Below, in pieces: positions 1-8,661 of a DNA stretch of 64,000 bases. Source of the DNA: Oligoflexus sp. (GTDB lineage Bacteria; Bdellovibrionota_B; Oligoflexia; Oligoflexales; Oligoflexaceae). The position numbers and the translations under genes were made by a program. A model generated the notes under the pieces. It made no database searches and had not been told where the DNA came from. It saw only the letters and a program-made list of their open reading frames with translations. Where the stretch lies: contig JACMPP010000050.1 of assembly GCA_014377445.1 (NCBI GenBank), positions 1 to 64,000 on the forward strand. The letters are read 5' to 3'. Each line of letters begins with the position of its first letter. Position 1 is the stretch's first letter.

Positions 1-330
1 CTCGGTGCTCAGGATAGCCGCCTCGCCTTGCAGAGGAAGCTGAAATACTATGAATCAAAGGATTTTCTGATCATTGATGAAATTGGATATCTATCATTCG
101 ATTGCAAGGCAGCTGACTTTATCTTTGAAATCGTCAATCGGTGCTACGAAAAAACGGCTACTTGTATTACGACTAATCTGGCATTTAAGGACTGGGTGCA
201 AGTATTTCCAGGAGCGCCTTGCGTGACGGCAATGATCGATCGCCTAACTCATCACGCGAAAATCATCAAGATCGCCGGCGACTCTCACAGAGTACGCGAA
301 ACCAAAGCAAAAAAGGAGAAGAAGGCATGA
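1..330 (+). CDS. istB: IstB-like transposition helper ATPase (IS21 type), 5' end outside the window
   Basis: The frame is open from base 1, so the N-terminal part (with the Walker A region) lies upstream. What remains carries the Walker B segment LIIDEIGYLSF, the TTNL.FKDW motif and the IDRL.HH..II.I.G end that are typical of IstB, the AAA+ partner of the IS21 transposase IstA. IstB binds DNA and helps choose the target. The usual protein is about 250 residues; roughly the last 110 are present. No istA can be seen because the sequence begins here. The stop codon overlaps the ATG of a small downstream ORF (ATGA). Strong family match; whether the element is still active cannot be judged. Confidence 0.88.
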   Translation, partial: LGAQDSRLALQRKLKYYESKDFLIIDEIGYLSFDCKAADFIFEIVNRCYEKTATCITTNLAFKDWVQVFPGAPCVTAMIDRLTHHAKIIKIAGDSHRVRETKAKKEKKA

Positions 331-443
331 CGCTCGAAGAAGAAAGGGAAGGCCTACTCCTGAAACTTGAACGCTATCAAAGGCTATGGACTGTTCTGGA
401 GGACTTGGAGACGATACTTTGGGGGGATCAAAGGCTTCAATGA
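327..443 (+). CDS. Small ORF coupled to istB, unknown
   Basis: A 38-codon frame begins inside the istB stop codon (ATGA overlap) and has a good ribosome site (AAGGAG) ending about eight bases upstream. The peptide is charged, starts MTLEEEREGLLLKLERY and looks helical. I do not recognise it. It may be a genuine accessory ORF of the insertion sequence or only a chance frame after istB. The DNA behind it (470-565) repeats GCCGACATC twice (about 477 and 549) and could belong to the end of the IS, but no clean terminal inverted repeat can be set without the left end. Confidence 0.35.
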   Translation: MTLEEEREGLLLKLERYQRLWTVLEDLETILWGDQRLQ

Positions 444-565
444 GGCTCTGGAAGAATCAAGCTTGGATTGATTGGCCGACATCTCGGCGAGACGAGGGGA
501 TTGCGTTCGCAGTCTCCTTTTTTTGAGCTGTGCTCCGGCCAATTATGCCGACATCGTGGTTACCG

Positions 566-853
566 TTATCTCGTGGCCGTTAACACTTCTTTTCGAAGAT
601 AGCTACCAAGCTCGACTTCGCTCGCTGAAAGCGTATCGCCGATCGCCTTAAGCTTTTTTTTTGCAGACCATTTTTTTGACTTCGTTTTTTTATTCATAGC
701 TGGCATTGTAGCATTTCGTAGCCAATTTGTAGCAGTTGATTGACCGATTCCTTCGGCTTCGCATACTTGAGCATCTGTTTGATTACGCCTGTTTACGATC
801 TTTGATACGATGGCTTCTTTGAAATCTCTCGAATAGTTCGAATGCTTTCCCAC
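566..853 (-). pseudogene. IS3-type transposase OrfA remnant
   Basis: The 95-residue product begins MGKHSNYSRDFKEAIVSKI and holds a first helix-turn-helix (VCEAEGIGQSTATNWLR). A second segment (SKKWSAKKKLKAIGDTLSASE..LGSYLRKE) follows, as in the DNA-binding OrfA half of IS3/IS911-like elements. In that family the YLR.EGL segment is followed by a Q..W end, and here the frame runs into unrelated residues instead. No DDE-type OrfB is found on either side, so the element is incomplete and probably dead. It is one of three IS scars around the two toxin-antitoxin operons. Confidence 0.6.
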
Positions 854-978
854 TTGTCTCTTCTTGCTCGCCCGCCTGAATGTCTTTTTGAGTTAAGCGA
901 CAACTTTCCTGAAACAGGGGGCGTCCATTCGCGTACTTTGGCACTTCAACGGGCCGAAGCTCGCGGCAAAATATCCGT

Positions 979-1653
979 TTACGAGACGTCGCTCCATTTA
1001 ATAGTAAATGCCCTAAATGGATTTTTGACATGACAGGCATGATTAATTGCATTTAGTGAAAGTTGTATATTTTCGTGAGATTTGGGGATTTTCTTCAAAT
1101 ATCTGATATCAAAAACTGCAACACATTCCCCGCCGTGATGTCGAGCACTGGGGTATAAGATTGAACTGCACTGATTCGATTTAACGAATGAGTGAGAGAG
1201 AGAGTAATCAGTCTTGTGCATAATCGCTGCAGTATTTTCAAGATGTCTAAGATCGGTGGTATGATCGTCGTGAAACTCGACAGAGAAAATCGTTCTTGTC
1301 TCTTTAAACTCGCTTAAACCACTGATATGCAGACGTTGACGAAGGAAGTGATACACGTACTCGTGATATGAGGTTTCAGGAGCCAACCCACCATAAAAGA
1401 CATTTTCCATGTGCAACGGTGGCTTAAACCTCGCCGCATACCGAGAAGGTACAGGGAGCGGATAGCGGAACTGGCTATAAACAAGATAATGATACCCGGC
1501 TTGAATATACTGCTGCTCAAGAGTCTTTAGGGGTTTAGTTTCGTCTACTAAGTTTTCGAGGAAGTCGGTTTCACGTGAAGAAGAATCGGGGATGTTATTA
1601 TGCAGAGAAGAAGTCGCCTGCTCCTCCGTAATTCGCCAAAGGTCACATTTCAA
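979..1653 (-). CDS. RES-domain toxin, copy 1
   Basis: A 224-residue RES-fold protein. Members of this family (MbcT, ParT, Res) poison cells by consuming NAD+ through phosphorolysis or by ADP-ribosylation. The fold's signature is visible: Arg75 in ARFKPP, Tyr87 in VFYGGL, Glu98 in SYHEYVYHF, and Ser169 in the ILYPSARHHGGECVAVF strand. These correspond to the R/Y/E/S set of the NAD-binding pocket. It lies downstream of the Xre antitoxin with a 4-base ATGA overlap, the usual antitoxin-first operon. It is clearly paralogous to the toxin at 3472-4152, with matching spacing of all motif residues. All key residues are intact, so it is probably functional. Confidence 0.88.
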   Translation of the reverse strand: MKCDLWRITEEQATSSLHNNIPDSSSRETDFLENLVDETKPLKTLEQQYIQAGYHYLVYSQFRYPLPVPSRYAARFKPPLHMENVFYGGLAPETSYHEYVYHFLRQRLHISGLSEFKETRTIFSVEFHDDHTTDLRHLENTAAIMHKTDYSLSHSFVKSNQCSSILYPSARHHGGECVAVFDIRYLKKIPKSHENIQLSLNAINHACHVKNPFRAFTIKWSDVS

Positions 1654-2045
1654 GCGCCTCGCCCTCTCACATAGTCGAGATAGGTACGAACCTGAATCAA
1701 GCCACGGAAATCCTGCATCATGAGTGCGAGCGGACTTTTCTCGAAATCAGGATGCTCGGTTTTCAGCCAGAGGGTGCGGTCGTTCTTATTGCCGAACATA
1801 GCGCCTAAGCTGCGAAAGATTGCGATGAAATGAGAAACTGCCTCACGAAGATGCTTATCTTTAAGCGGAATGGCTTTGTCTCTATTCCAACGTTTCCAAG
1901 TGCTCCCGTCCTTACCAAGAATCTCACTCAAATCTTCGTAAGTAAGACCAGTATCTTCTTTGAATGTAAAGATGGCTTTGTAGACAGCCTGTGCCTGCTC
2001 GTTTGCGGTCAGAGGAACGCTCCTGGCATCTGTTTCCGCGCTCAT
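1650..2045 (-). CDS. Xre/MbcA/ParS-type antitoxin, copy 1
   Basis: A 131-residue antitoxin for the RES toxin behind it. Residues about 20-60 form an HTH-like region (LTYEDLSEILGKDGSTWKRW). The C-terminal half is a toxin-binding DUF2384-type domain: a conserved W.KTEHPDF, then the P..LM...GLI.VR.YL.Y end. I chose the ATG at 2045 because an AGGAGG site lies six bases before it; a longer frame to 2099 has no such site. In this family the antitoxin represses its own promoter. A perfect inverted repeat about 110 bases upstream (2157-2180) is a candidate operator. Confidence 0.87.
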   Translation of the reverse strand: MSAETDARSVPLTANEQAQAVYKAIFTFKEDTGLTYEDLSEILGKDGSTWKRWNRDKAIPLKDKHLREAVSHFIAIFRSLGAMFGNKNDRTLWLKTEHPDFEKSPLALMMQDFRGLIQVRTYLDYVRGRGA

Positions 2046-2156
2046 GGTAGGCCTCCTATTATCCGTCTGCAATCGTATCACTTCATCGGTCAAATACAAC
2101 TAATTATTCAATATAAAATAGAAAAATCTATAACTATTTATAATTTATGACTATTT

Positions 2157-2180
2157 AAATGGTATCAAATAATACCATTT
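2157..2180. promoter_or_regulatory. Perfect inverted repeat, candidate antitoxin operator
   Basis: AAATGGTAT, six spacer bases, then ATACCATTT: a perfect 9-base inverted repeat in a very AT-rich stretch (2100-2190) upstream of the copy-1 antitoxin. Xre-type antitoxins normally bind palindromes in their own promoter. The role as operator is inference; the repeat is seen directly. No copy of the same repeat was found before the second antitoxin at 3068. Confidence 0.45.
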
Positions 2181-2181
2181 T

Positions 2182-3067
2182 TTAAACTAATCGTTTTAAT
2201 TGGTCATGCAACTTAAAATGTAACGTAGTTACTGCTAGTTATGAAGTTGGCTGCTTTCAGGGGACCGTATTCTCCGTCTCTCCGATTTCCCAGATCCCCC
2301 TGGAGTTTCCCCGATTTCGTAGAGCCTTCACTTAAGCTGCTGCTCTCATAGTTTTTGTGAGACATCTAAACTCGCGTCAGTTTCTATTTTTGGGTATGGT
2401 GCGTAGCTTCTGAGGCTTTTGAATTTTTAGCTGAACTTTCTTTAAGACCGGCTACAGTCCCTCTTAGAAAATCCTTTGCATAGTAACCAAGTCCAAAAAA
2501 TACAGCTGCAAACAAACACTTTTTCCACAACATCATGTCGGAATTCTTTCGGTAAAATAAGCTTAGCGTAAGCAACCATATCCCATTAAAAATGCAAGTT
2601 GGAAAGAATTTTCGTTGCTTTCGATGATTCTCTTTGAAAGCGCATGAGGAACCCGACCAAGTATGGATGAGCATCGAGGGCGTCGGTGAGAAAGCTGTCT
2701 TCCGGGCACACGACCGAAGATATTCAAGCTCGTGAGCATCGGAGACCCAAGAGAGAACGGACCGGAGAATTGGGCAAAGGCTTAACGGGTTCACCCGACG
2801 CCGTCGCGGAAGCGTATGCCTTTGTAAAGGCCAAGTGGGGACGCCTACTTGGCCTTGGGTCAAGCGGAGGGAATTGGATGCCTTATAGCCGTCAATAAGG
2901 CTGTTTATATCTCTTTAAAATTCGATATCTGCTTATGCTGGGCGATTGCCCAATGTTTAAAAATCAAACAAAATCAAATAGATATTATTCTTTCTAAACT
3001 CAAATTCAAGATTTATGGGCATTTGGCCGATAAGTTGATATTATCTGGGTATGAGGGAGGGAATTTC
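2182..3067. other. Spacer between the two toxin-antitoxin operons
   Basis: Nearly 0.9 kb without a gene I can defend. It contains a possible small membrane ORF (2384-2536, listed separately). It also has a perfect 10-base inverted repeat AAGGCCAAGT/ACTTGGCCTT at 2827-2836 and 2847-2856, and a second hairpin GCCTTA/TAAGGC at 2880-2901. Shorter palindromes occur upstream of the second antitoxin (TGGGC/GCCCA at 2939-2952, GATAA/TTATC at 3029-3045). The block 2240-2340 and the GC-richer block 2640-2880 read like debris of mobile elements, but neither could be assigned to a family. Confidence 0.4.
2384..2536 (-). CDS. Possible 50-residue membrane protein
   Basis: The last part of a longer open frame reads like a small membrane protein. 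From the Met at 2536 it gives MMLWKKCLFAAVFFGLGYYA, one hydrophobic helix, then a polar tail (AGLKESSAKNSKASEATHH). The residues upstream of this Met have no protein-like character, which is why I start here. There is no strong ribosome site, only a weak purine stretch (GAAAGAATTC) upstream. It could equally be a fragment of a lost gene. No family recognised. Confidence 0.3.
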   Translation of the reverse strand: MMLWKKCLFAAVFFGLGYYAKDFLRGTVAGLKESSAKNSKASEATHHTQK

Positions 3068-3472
3068 ATGTCACAAGAAGCCGTAAGACCCATGACAGCG
3101 GACGAAAGAGCAAAGCGCGAAGGCTCTATCGTTTGCAAAGCGCTGTTCACCATTTTGAGCGATCTCGACCTTAAGTCGTCAGACATGGAAAAGATTCTCG
3201 ATGTCTCTCGGAAAACAATCGGCCGCTGGTCGGACGCGGATACTGTGACGTTTAAAAACGAGAACAGCCTCACAAAGCAAGCGGCGTCACACCTCATTGG
3301 TGCATACCGTAGCCTAGCCACTATCTTCTCAAATTCAAAAGACCGACAGGCTTGGATTAAGACGGAGCATCCCGAACTCCGTCAGGCACCGATAGACCTG
3401 ATGCGAAACTCGATGGAAGGTCTCATTAAGGTGAGAAGATATCTTGAAGCGGCACAAAATAAGGGGGCTTAA
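3068..3472 (+). CDS. Xre/MbcA/ParS-type antitoxin, copy 2
   Basis: A 134-residue paralogue of the antitoxin at 1650-2045. It has the HTH-like region (SSDMEKILDVSRKTIGRW) and the same toxin-binding end: SHLIGAYRSL, W.KTEHPEL, then GLIKVRRYLE. The frame is open back to 2849, but only the ATG at 3068 follows a good ribosome site (GGGAGG), so I start there. The stop and the toxin start overlap by one base (TAATG). The two antitoxins differ most in the HTH region, so the two operons may be insulated from each other. Confidence 0.87.
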   Translation: MSQEAVRPMTADERAKREGSIVCKALFTILSDLDLKSSDMEKILDVSRKTIGRWSDADTVTFKNENSLTKQAASHLIGAYRSLATIFSNSKDRQAWIKTEHPELRQAPIDLMRNSMEGLIKVRRYLEAAQNKGA

Positions 3473-4152
3473 TGCGCAGAAACTTTAGTGGCAAGCTTTG
3501 GCGAGTCGAGAACTCAGACGCCTTTGCTCTCAATGATAATGTCGAGGGCTCCCTTGAGGACATCGACATTCTAAATCAATTCGCAGATCTTACCGCCGAC
3601 CCGCTCATAACAAATACTCGCGCAAGCCAACTTTATAGCGACCTTATCTTCAGGCACTTCAGCCACGCTCTTCCTGTGCCAGCTCAGTTTGTTGGTCGTT
3701 TTAAACCCGAATTCTATACCAGAAATGCCTTTTACGGTGGGTTGAAACTATCAACCGCAGTTTACGAAGCTTCATACTATTTCATGAAAGAACGTATGCA
3801 TTTACCGGAGGCTACATCGGTAACAGCTTCCAAAATATCCTTCAACGTCGATTTCTCGGACCCTAACGCTTTGGATGTTCAGAATCATCCGCACGTACTC
3901 CTCCTGACCAACCGAAGGACCTGGGCAGATTCGTGGGTCTTTATAAAAACAGTAACAACCGATTCTGTCGTGTATCCATCAGCAAGACATACTGAGGGAT
4001 TTTGCGTGCTTTGTTATGAAATTGGATTCCTCGCCACCACGACAAGCACACCTGAGACGCTGAACTTCGTCTATGACCGCGAGAAAGAAATGTGCATAGT
4101 ATTCAAAGGCCGAAGCGCAATAGAGACAATCCACTGGCGAACGGTTTCTTAA
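3472..4152 (+). CDS. RES-domain toxin, copy 2
   Basis: A 226-residue RES-family toxin with the expected pocket residues: Arg76 (VGRFKPE), Tyr88 (AFYGGL), Glu99 (AVYEASYYFM) and Ser170 (VVYPSARH). Spacing is the same as in copy 1 to within one residue, so the pair arose by duplication or from closely related sources. It follows its antitoxin with a one-base overlap. The gene ends close to a decayed IS66 transposase on the other strand. All motif residues are intact. The toxic reaction (NAD+ consumption) is known for the family and inferred here. Confidence 0.87.
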   Translation: MRRNFSGKLWRVENSDAFALNDNVEGSLEDIDILNQFADLTADPLITNTRASQLYSDLIFRHFSHALPVPAQFVGRFKPEFYTRNAFYGGLKLSTAVYEASYYFMKERMHLPEATSVTASKISFNVDFSDPNALDVQNHPHVLLLTNRRTWADSWVFIKTVTTDSVVYPSARHTEGFCVLCYEIGFLATTTSTPETLNFVYDREKEMCIVFKGRSAIETIHWRTVS

Positions 4153-4159
4153 GAGAGCG

Positions 4160-4769
4160 TCGGCTGGGCTTCGGAAGATCTGCTTCCAACCACGAAATCG
4201 TCCATTGGCGCCTAACATGGCCTTCGATCGCGATGGATCATATATGAAAACTGTTGCTTTCTTCCCCGGCGGACCCCCGTGAATAACCTACATATAGTGT
4301 TTGGTTTGAGTTCTTTTACCCGTCCCTTTCAGAACTTGGACGTGGGTCTCATCCATGTGCAGTATCTTGCCGCTTAAAATACGCTCCTGCAGCAGATTCA
4401 AAAGCGGCGTTAGAAACTGCCCGGTTCTGATCATCCAACTGGCGATCGTCGCAAGGGTTAGATCGGCTCCAATCCGCTGAAATATTTGCTCTTGGCGATA
4501 GAGGGGCAACGCATCTTGATATTTTGAAACCGCGCAATAGGCGAGTAGGCCCGGCGAAGCTATGCTTTTTGGAATTGGGCGGAGCGGCAACGAAGCGATT
4601 TCACGTTTCCTTCGCAGCTTCGGCACGCCTATTTAAAGCGCACATTCTGAATGACTTGAAACTGAGCCGGGATAATATCGAGCTGCTCGCTAGATTCCTC
4701 GCTGATGCGACTCATCTGACAGCCGCAGCCGCAAAGCTTTTCGTCATCAATGAGATCAAGCATCAAATT
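4160..4769 (-). pseudogene. Decayed IS66-family transposase (TnpC)
   Basis: Reading the minus strand from about 4769, successive pieces match IS66 TnpC: DDEKLCGCGC, then SSEQLDIIPAQF, then ACRSCEG. After a frame change come PKSIASPGLLAY and ALPLYRQEQIFQRIG, the catalytic region LHMDETHVQVL, and VIHGGPPGKKATVFIYDPSRS. The frame is broken by TAG at 4629-4631 (where the family has Tyr), by a frameshift near 4600, and by TAG at 4288-4290 (where the family has Trp in the SYMW motif). The N-terminal third and the C-terminus are missing. A dead fragment; no IR or companion tnpA/tnpB seen. Confidence 0.82.
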
Positions 4770-5112
4770 GAGTCCATCCTAACGAGTCGAAGATCCAGAA
4801 TTCAAAACGACAATGATTCTACTCCCGAAAATTGCATGCCATTAAAATTCGACGAAATTTTTTAGCTAAACGTAAAGAGGCGACATCACTGCCGCCGTTT
4901 GGCCATCAACATGACTGACGAATTCCCTATCATTTATCGTGTTGCCTCTCAATCTTCTGATGGCCTGACTCCGTGCTCTTTTGTGCAATTCTTTACTCCG
5001 TCTTTTACGAATCTTTGCAATTAGCGAATAGAAACGTTTTTCGTATTATTCCCCACTCGAACGTCGTATACCTTCCGGATCGATTCATCGGGAATAAAGG
5101 AAACACATCTAA

Positions 5113-8100
5113 ATGCTTCGAACTTCAGGAATTCTCGGCAATTTTGGTCGAATAATAAGGATTTGGTTGTTACTCGGTATTGGAATGGTTGTAATCCCAG
5201 GCGCTGACTTATGGGCGCAGGTTACGACAGCGAGCCTTCGAGGAACCGTTTTGGACAGTGAAGGCAAACCTGCTGACGCAGCCCGCGTGACATTGGAATT
5301 TCCTGCGTCACAAATTAAAAAAGAAGCAACCACCGGCTCGGATGGTGTATTCGCATTCACGGGTCTCCGTGTTGGCGGCCCCTATCGTTTGGAAGCTGCA
5401 AAATCAGGCACTCAGAACGCTAAGCGCGAAGCCATTAATCTTACGGCTGGCAACAACGAAGCGATCGTCTTGGATCTCGGTCAAGTCGAAACGATGCAAA
5501 TCGTCGGTACAAGAAACGCTCGCACTTCGCAAAAAAATACATTCTTCGCCAGTGACATTGCCAAAATACCAGCGCCAAGTCAGGACTTGCGCGAAATCGT
5601 CAAGCAATCGCCCGATGCAGTTTTTGACGGCGGCAAATTGAGTATAGGCGGTGCGAACAACCGCTTCAACAGCATCACTATCGACGGTATGCGCCAGGAC
5701 GATTCCTTTGGCCTCAACGGCAATGGATATCCAACTCAACGCAGTCCGATTTCTTTGATGTCAGTCCAGGAGATCTCTCTTGAGAAATCCCCTTTCGACG
5801 TGCGTTACGGAAACTTCCTGGGTGGTAACATCAACGTCGTCACGAAATCGGGAACCAACGAGTTCGAAGGTGCTGTGATGATTACGCGGTCTACAGATGG
5901 CCTGCAGGGCAACAAGACCAAACACACGACTGTAAAATCCACTTTTGAAGAAAACCGCTTGGGCTTTGCTCTCGGCGGCCCAATCATCAAAGATAAACTC
6001 CATTTCTTCCTCAATGTCGAAGGCCTCGATTCCACCAAGCCCAGCACGGCTGGTCCTCTAGGATCAGGCAAGCCGATCATCGCCGAGAGAATCCAAGGCA
6101 ATGATGTCGCGCGCGTTCAGGAGATCTCCAATCGAGTTTACGGATTCGATGCCGGTAAGTATGCTCAGAGCCTTAAAGAAGAAGACCGCAAGGCTCTTCT
6201 CAAACTCGATTACAAGATCAACGACGCTCATCGCCTTGAAGCTAAATACCAATATGCCTCGGGCAACAACATCAACGATTCCTTCGCGAGCAACACCACA
6301 CTTCCATTGACTTCGAACTGGTACGACAAGCGCGACACCATGAATACCTCTTCTCTTCGTCTTTACTCAGACTGGACAGAGTCACTGTCGACCAAGTTTG
6401 AAGCGAGTACGAAAAACGTCAAAACCGAGCAAAATCCGCTTAACGGCAATGGCTTTATGCAGGCTGAGATCAAAAACTCCGCTTCAGCGCTTCCAGCGGC
6501 TATCGCTCAAGCCGGTACGATCATTATCGGACCGGATCGTTCGCGTCACGCTAACGAGCTGCGCAACACAACGAACGCCTTTGGCGGCGAAGTCAACTAT
6601 CTGGCCGGCAGCCACTTGGTGACAAGCGGTGTGCAACTTGAAACGACTGATGTGTTTAACCTCTTCATCCAAGATGCCAACGGTCGCGGATTTTACGATA
6701 CGATCGATGCGTTTGAAGCCAAAACACCGAGTCGCCTCAACTACCAGAACGCGATTTCCAATAACAAAGACGATGCCGCTGCAAACTGGTCTTACGGTAT
6801 AACCACTGTCTATCTCCAGGACGAATGGCAAATGACGCCGGCATTGATCCTTCGTGGTGGCCTTCGTACTGAATTCTACGATGCCTCGGGCAAAATCGAT
6901 CGCAACCAAATCTTCATTCAGCGCTACGGCTATAGCAATACCTCCGACCTATCCGGTCGTCAGGCTGTCCTGCCTCGTCTGGGTCTCTCGTACAAAGCAG
7001 CTCCGAAATTGAACATTCGTGGTGGCCTTGGTCTCTTCAGCGGCGGCACGCCGAACGTCTGGGTTTCGAATACCTACACCAACGATGGTGTTTCAGTCGA
7101 TGATGTCAGCACCAACACAGCCGCACAAATCAACGGATTCGATGGCCGTAATATCCCGGCTGCCGTGAGTTCCCAACTTGTGGCGGGTGACGGCAACGTC
7201 GACGTTATGGATCCTAACTTCAAGATTCCCCAGTCCTATAAGTTCCAAGCCGGTCTCGACTATAAATTCGACATCCCTAGCGTAGCCGACAATATCGGTC
7301 TCGAACTGAACTATTCGTTCACCAAGACTCGTTACGGCGTGATGTGGAAAGATTTGCGTCGTAATAACTCGTCTTTCGGTGCAGGTAACGTCGCAACAAC
7401 TGTTGGCCCTGATGGTCGTCTCATCTACGACACGACACCTGGCGCGACGGCAACGGGTGAGTTTAACCCGAACCGCGGCTACGACTTGCTATTGACCAAC
7501 ACTGATAAGGGTTACGCTCACAATGCGAGCGCAAGCCTTTCCAAAAATTTCAACACAGGCTTCAACGTTCGCGGTTTTTACGCCTGGCAGGACGTTCAGG
7601 AAGTTAGCCCCGCCACCAGCTCGACCTCAGGCAGTAACTATAGCAACATGCCGGTCAAGCTCGATCCGAACGATGTTCAAGCGAACCGTTCGATCTACGA
7701 ACGTAAGCATCGCTTCCTCCTCAGTGCCGGCTACGAAAACAACTTCTGGTCAGACCTTGCTTCAAGTATCGATTTCATCTTTGAACGTCGTTCAGGCCAA
7801 CCTTACAGCTTTACCATGGGCGGCGATCGCAACGCCCTCGCTCGTTTGTACGGTGAATCGTCGGCCTTCTCTGGCGCCAATCGTGAGCTCTTCTATGTTC
7901 CTAAAGGTGACGGTAGCGACGTGATTCTTGAAACAGATTCAGCAAAAGGCGCTATCGATCCAGTAGCTTTCAATGCCTTCATCAAGAAGCATCACCTCGA
8001 AAAATATCGTGGCCAGATCGCTCCGCGAAATGCATTCTTCAGCGATTGGGTTCAGGAACTGAACCTTCGCATGTCGCAGCAGCTTCCAACCTATAAAGAC

Positions 8101-8334
8101 ACTGGCAAAGCCCGTTTGGTTCTCGATATCCTGAACCTCCCCAACCTTCTCAACAAGAACTGGGGCCAGACCAAGCAGGCAAACTTCCCCTACATGACGA
8201 CGGTATCGAACGTGAGTTACGATGCTCCAAGCAACCGTTATGTGTACTCGAACCTTCGCTCGACAGATGTGCAAAGCGTTCGTGTGCTTGACTCAGTTTG
8301 GAAGATGCAACTCGCTGCGTATTACGATTTCTGA
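5113..8334 (+). CDS. TonB-dependent receptor, Oar-like, with N-terminal carboxypeptidase-regulatory-like domain
   Basis: A 1073-residue outer membrane receptor. Residues 1-36 are a signal peptide. About 40-120 form a CarboxypepD_reg-like beta-sandwich (SLRGTVLDSEGKPADAARV). About 130-245 form the plug domain (QDLREIVKQSPD, ITIDGMRQDDS, GGNINVVTKSGTNEFEG). The rest is the 22-strand barrel, closed by a C-terminal aromatic strand (QLAAYYDF). This domain order is that of Oar/SusC-like receptors used by predatory and surface-living bacteria to import peptides or glycans. No ExbB/ExbD/TonB gene or partner lipoprotein is nearby, so the substrate is unknown. The ATG follows AAGGA. A rho-independent terminator follows at 8372, so it is probably transcribed alone. 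Confidence 0.9.
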   Translation: MLRTSGILGNFGRIIRIWLLLGIGMVVIPGADLWAQVTTASLRGTVLDSEGKPADAARVTLEFPASQIKKEATTGSDGVFAFTGLRVGGPYRLEAAKSGTQNAKREAINLTAGNNEAIVLDLGQVETMQIVGTRNARTSQKNTFFASDIAKIPAPSQDLREIVKQSPDAVFDGGKLSIGGANNRFNSITIDGMRQDDSFGLNGNGYPTQRSPISLMSVQEISLEKSPFDVRYGNFLGGNINVVTKSGTNEFEGAVMITRSTDGLQGNKTKHTTVKSTFEENRLGFALGGPIIKDKLHFFLNVEGLDSTKPSTAGPLGSGKPIIAERIQGNDVARVQEISNRVYGFDAGKYAQSLKEEDRKALLKLDYKINDAHRLEAKYQYASGNNINDSFASNTTLPLTSNWYDKRDTMNTSSLRLYSDWTESLSTKFEASTKNVKTEQNPLNGNGFMQAEIKNSASALPAAIAQAGTIIIGPDRSRHANELRNTTNAFGGEVNYLAGSHLVTSGVQLETTDVFNLFIQDANGRGFYDTIDAFEAKTPSRLNYQNAISNNKDDAAANWSYGITTVYLQDEWQMTPALILRGGLRTEFYDASGKIDRNQIFIQRYGYSNTSDLSGRQAVLPRLGLSYKAAPKLNIRGGLGLFSGGTPNVWVSNTYTNDGVSVDDVSTNTAAQINGFDGRNIPAAVSSQLVAGDGNVDVMDPNFKIPQSYKFQAGLDYKFDIPSVADNIGLELNYSFTKTRYGVMWKDLRRNNSSFGAGNVATTVGPDGRLIYDTTPGATATGEFNPNRGYDLLLTNTDKGYAHNASASLSKNFNTGFNVRGFYAWQDVQEVSPATSSTSGSNYSNMPVKLDPNDVQANRSIYERKHRFLLSAGYENNFWSDLASSIDFIFERRSGQPYSFTMGGDRNALARLYGESSAFSGANRELFYVPKGDGSDVILETDSAKGAIDPVAFNAFIKKHHLEKYRGQIAPRNAFFSDWVQELNLRMSQQLPTYKDTGKARLVLDILNLPNLLNKNWGQTKQANFPYMTTVSNVSYDAPSNRYVYSNLRSTDVQSVRVLDSVWKMQLAAYYDF

Positions 8335-8371
8335 TCGGTTTGTTTGAAACAGATCTCGCAAGTTTTTAGCG

Positions 8372-8401
8372 AAAGCCAGGACGCCTTGTTCTGGCTTTTT
8401 C
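8372..8401 (+). terminator. Rho-independent terminator after the TonB-dependent receptor
   Basis: AAAGCCAG at 8372-8379 pairs with CTGGCTTT at 8391-8398, and the second arm runs into a T tract. It lies about 40 bases after the receptor stop. The rest of the gap to 8661 shows no feature I can support. Confidence 0.75.
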
Positions 8402-8661
8402 TTTGCTTCACAGTAACCTTTCTCAATCGATGGTTGAACATCGCCTGCATAATGGACGAGTATCCCAAGAAGTTGTCTGAAGGTGCTAAGCCTTAAGTTC
8501 AACGACCCTCTTTGCGCGGAGTTTTGGAGGTCCTTTAAAGCGACGGCTTGGCTTTTTGCTGCTCGTCGCCTTATTCTGTGCTAGTACAGAATTCCACGAT
8601 TCTTCTCATCCGCCGGGGCGACCCAAATGTACCTACCGCGGATTTTTATTACGGAAGACCT

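Noticed and set aside
842-1033. A plus-strand frame of 63 residues over the RES/IS3 junction
   Set aside because: Antisense to the remnant region, no ribosome site, no protein-like composition.
2686-2898. A 70-codon plus frame in the toxin-antitoxin spacer
   Set aside because: Low-complexity, no start site and overlapping hairpins; not convincing as a protein.
4524-4865. A plus-strand frame of 113 residues over the IS66 remnant
   Set aside because: The minus strand carries recognisable IS66 motifs across the same bases; the plus frame is its shadow.
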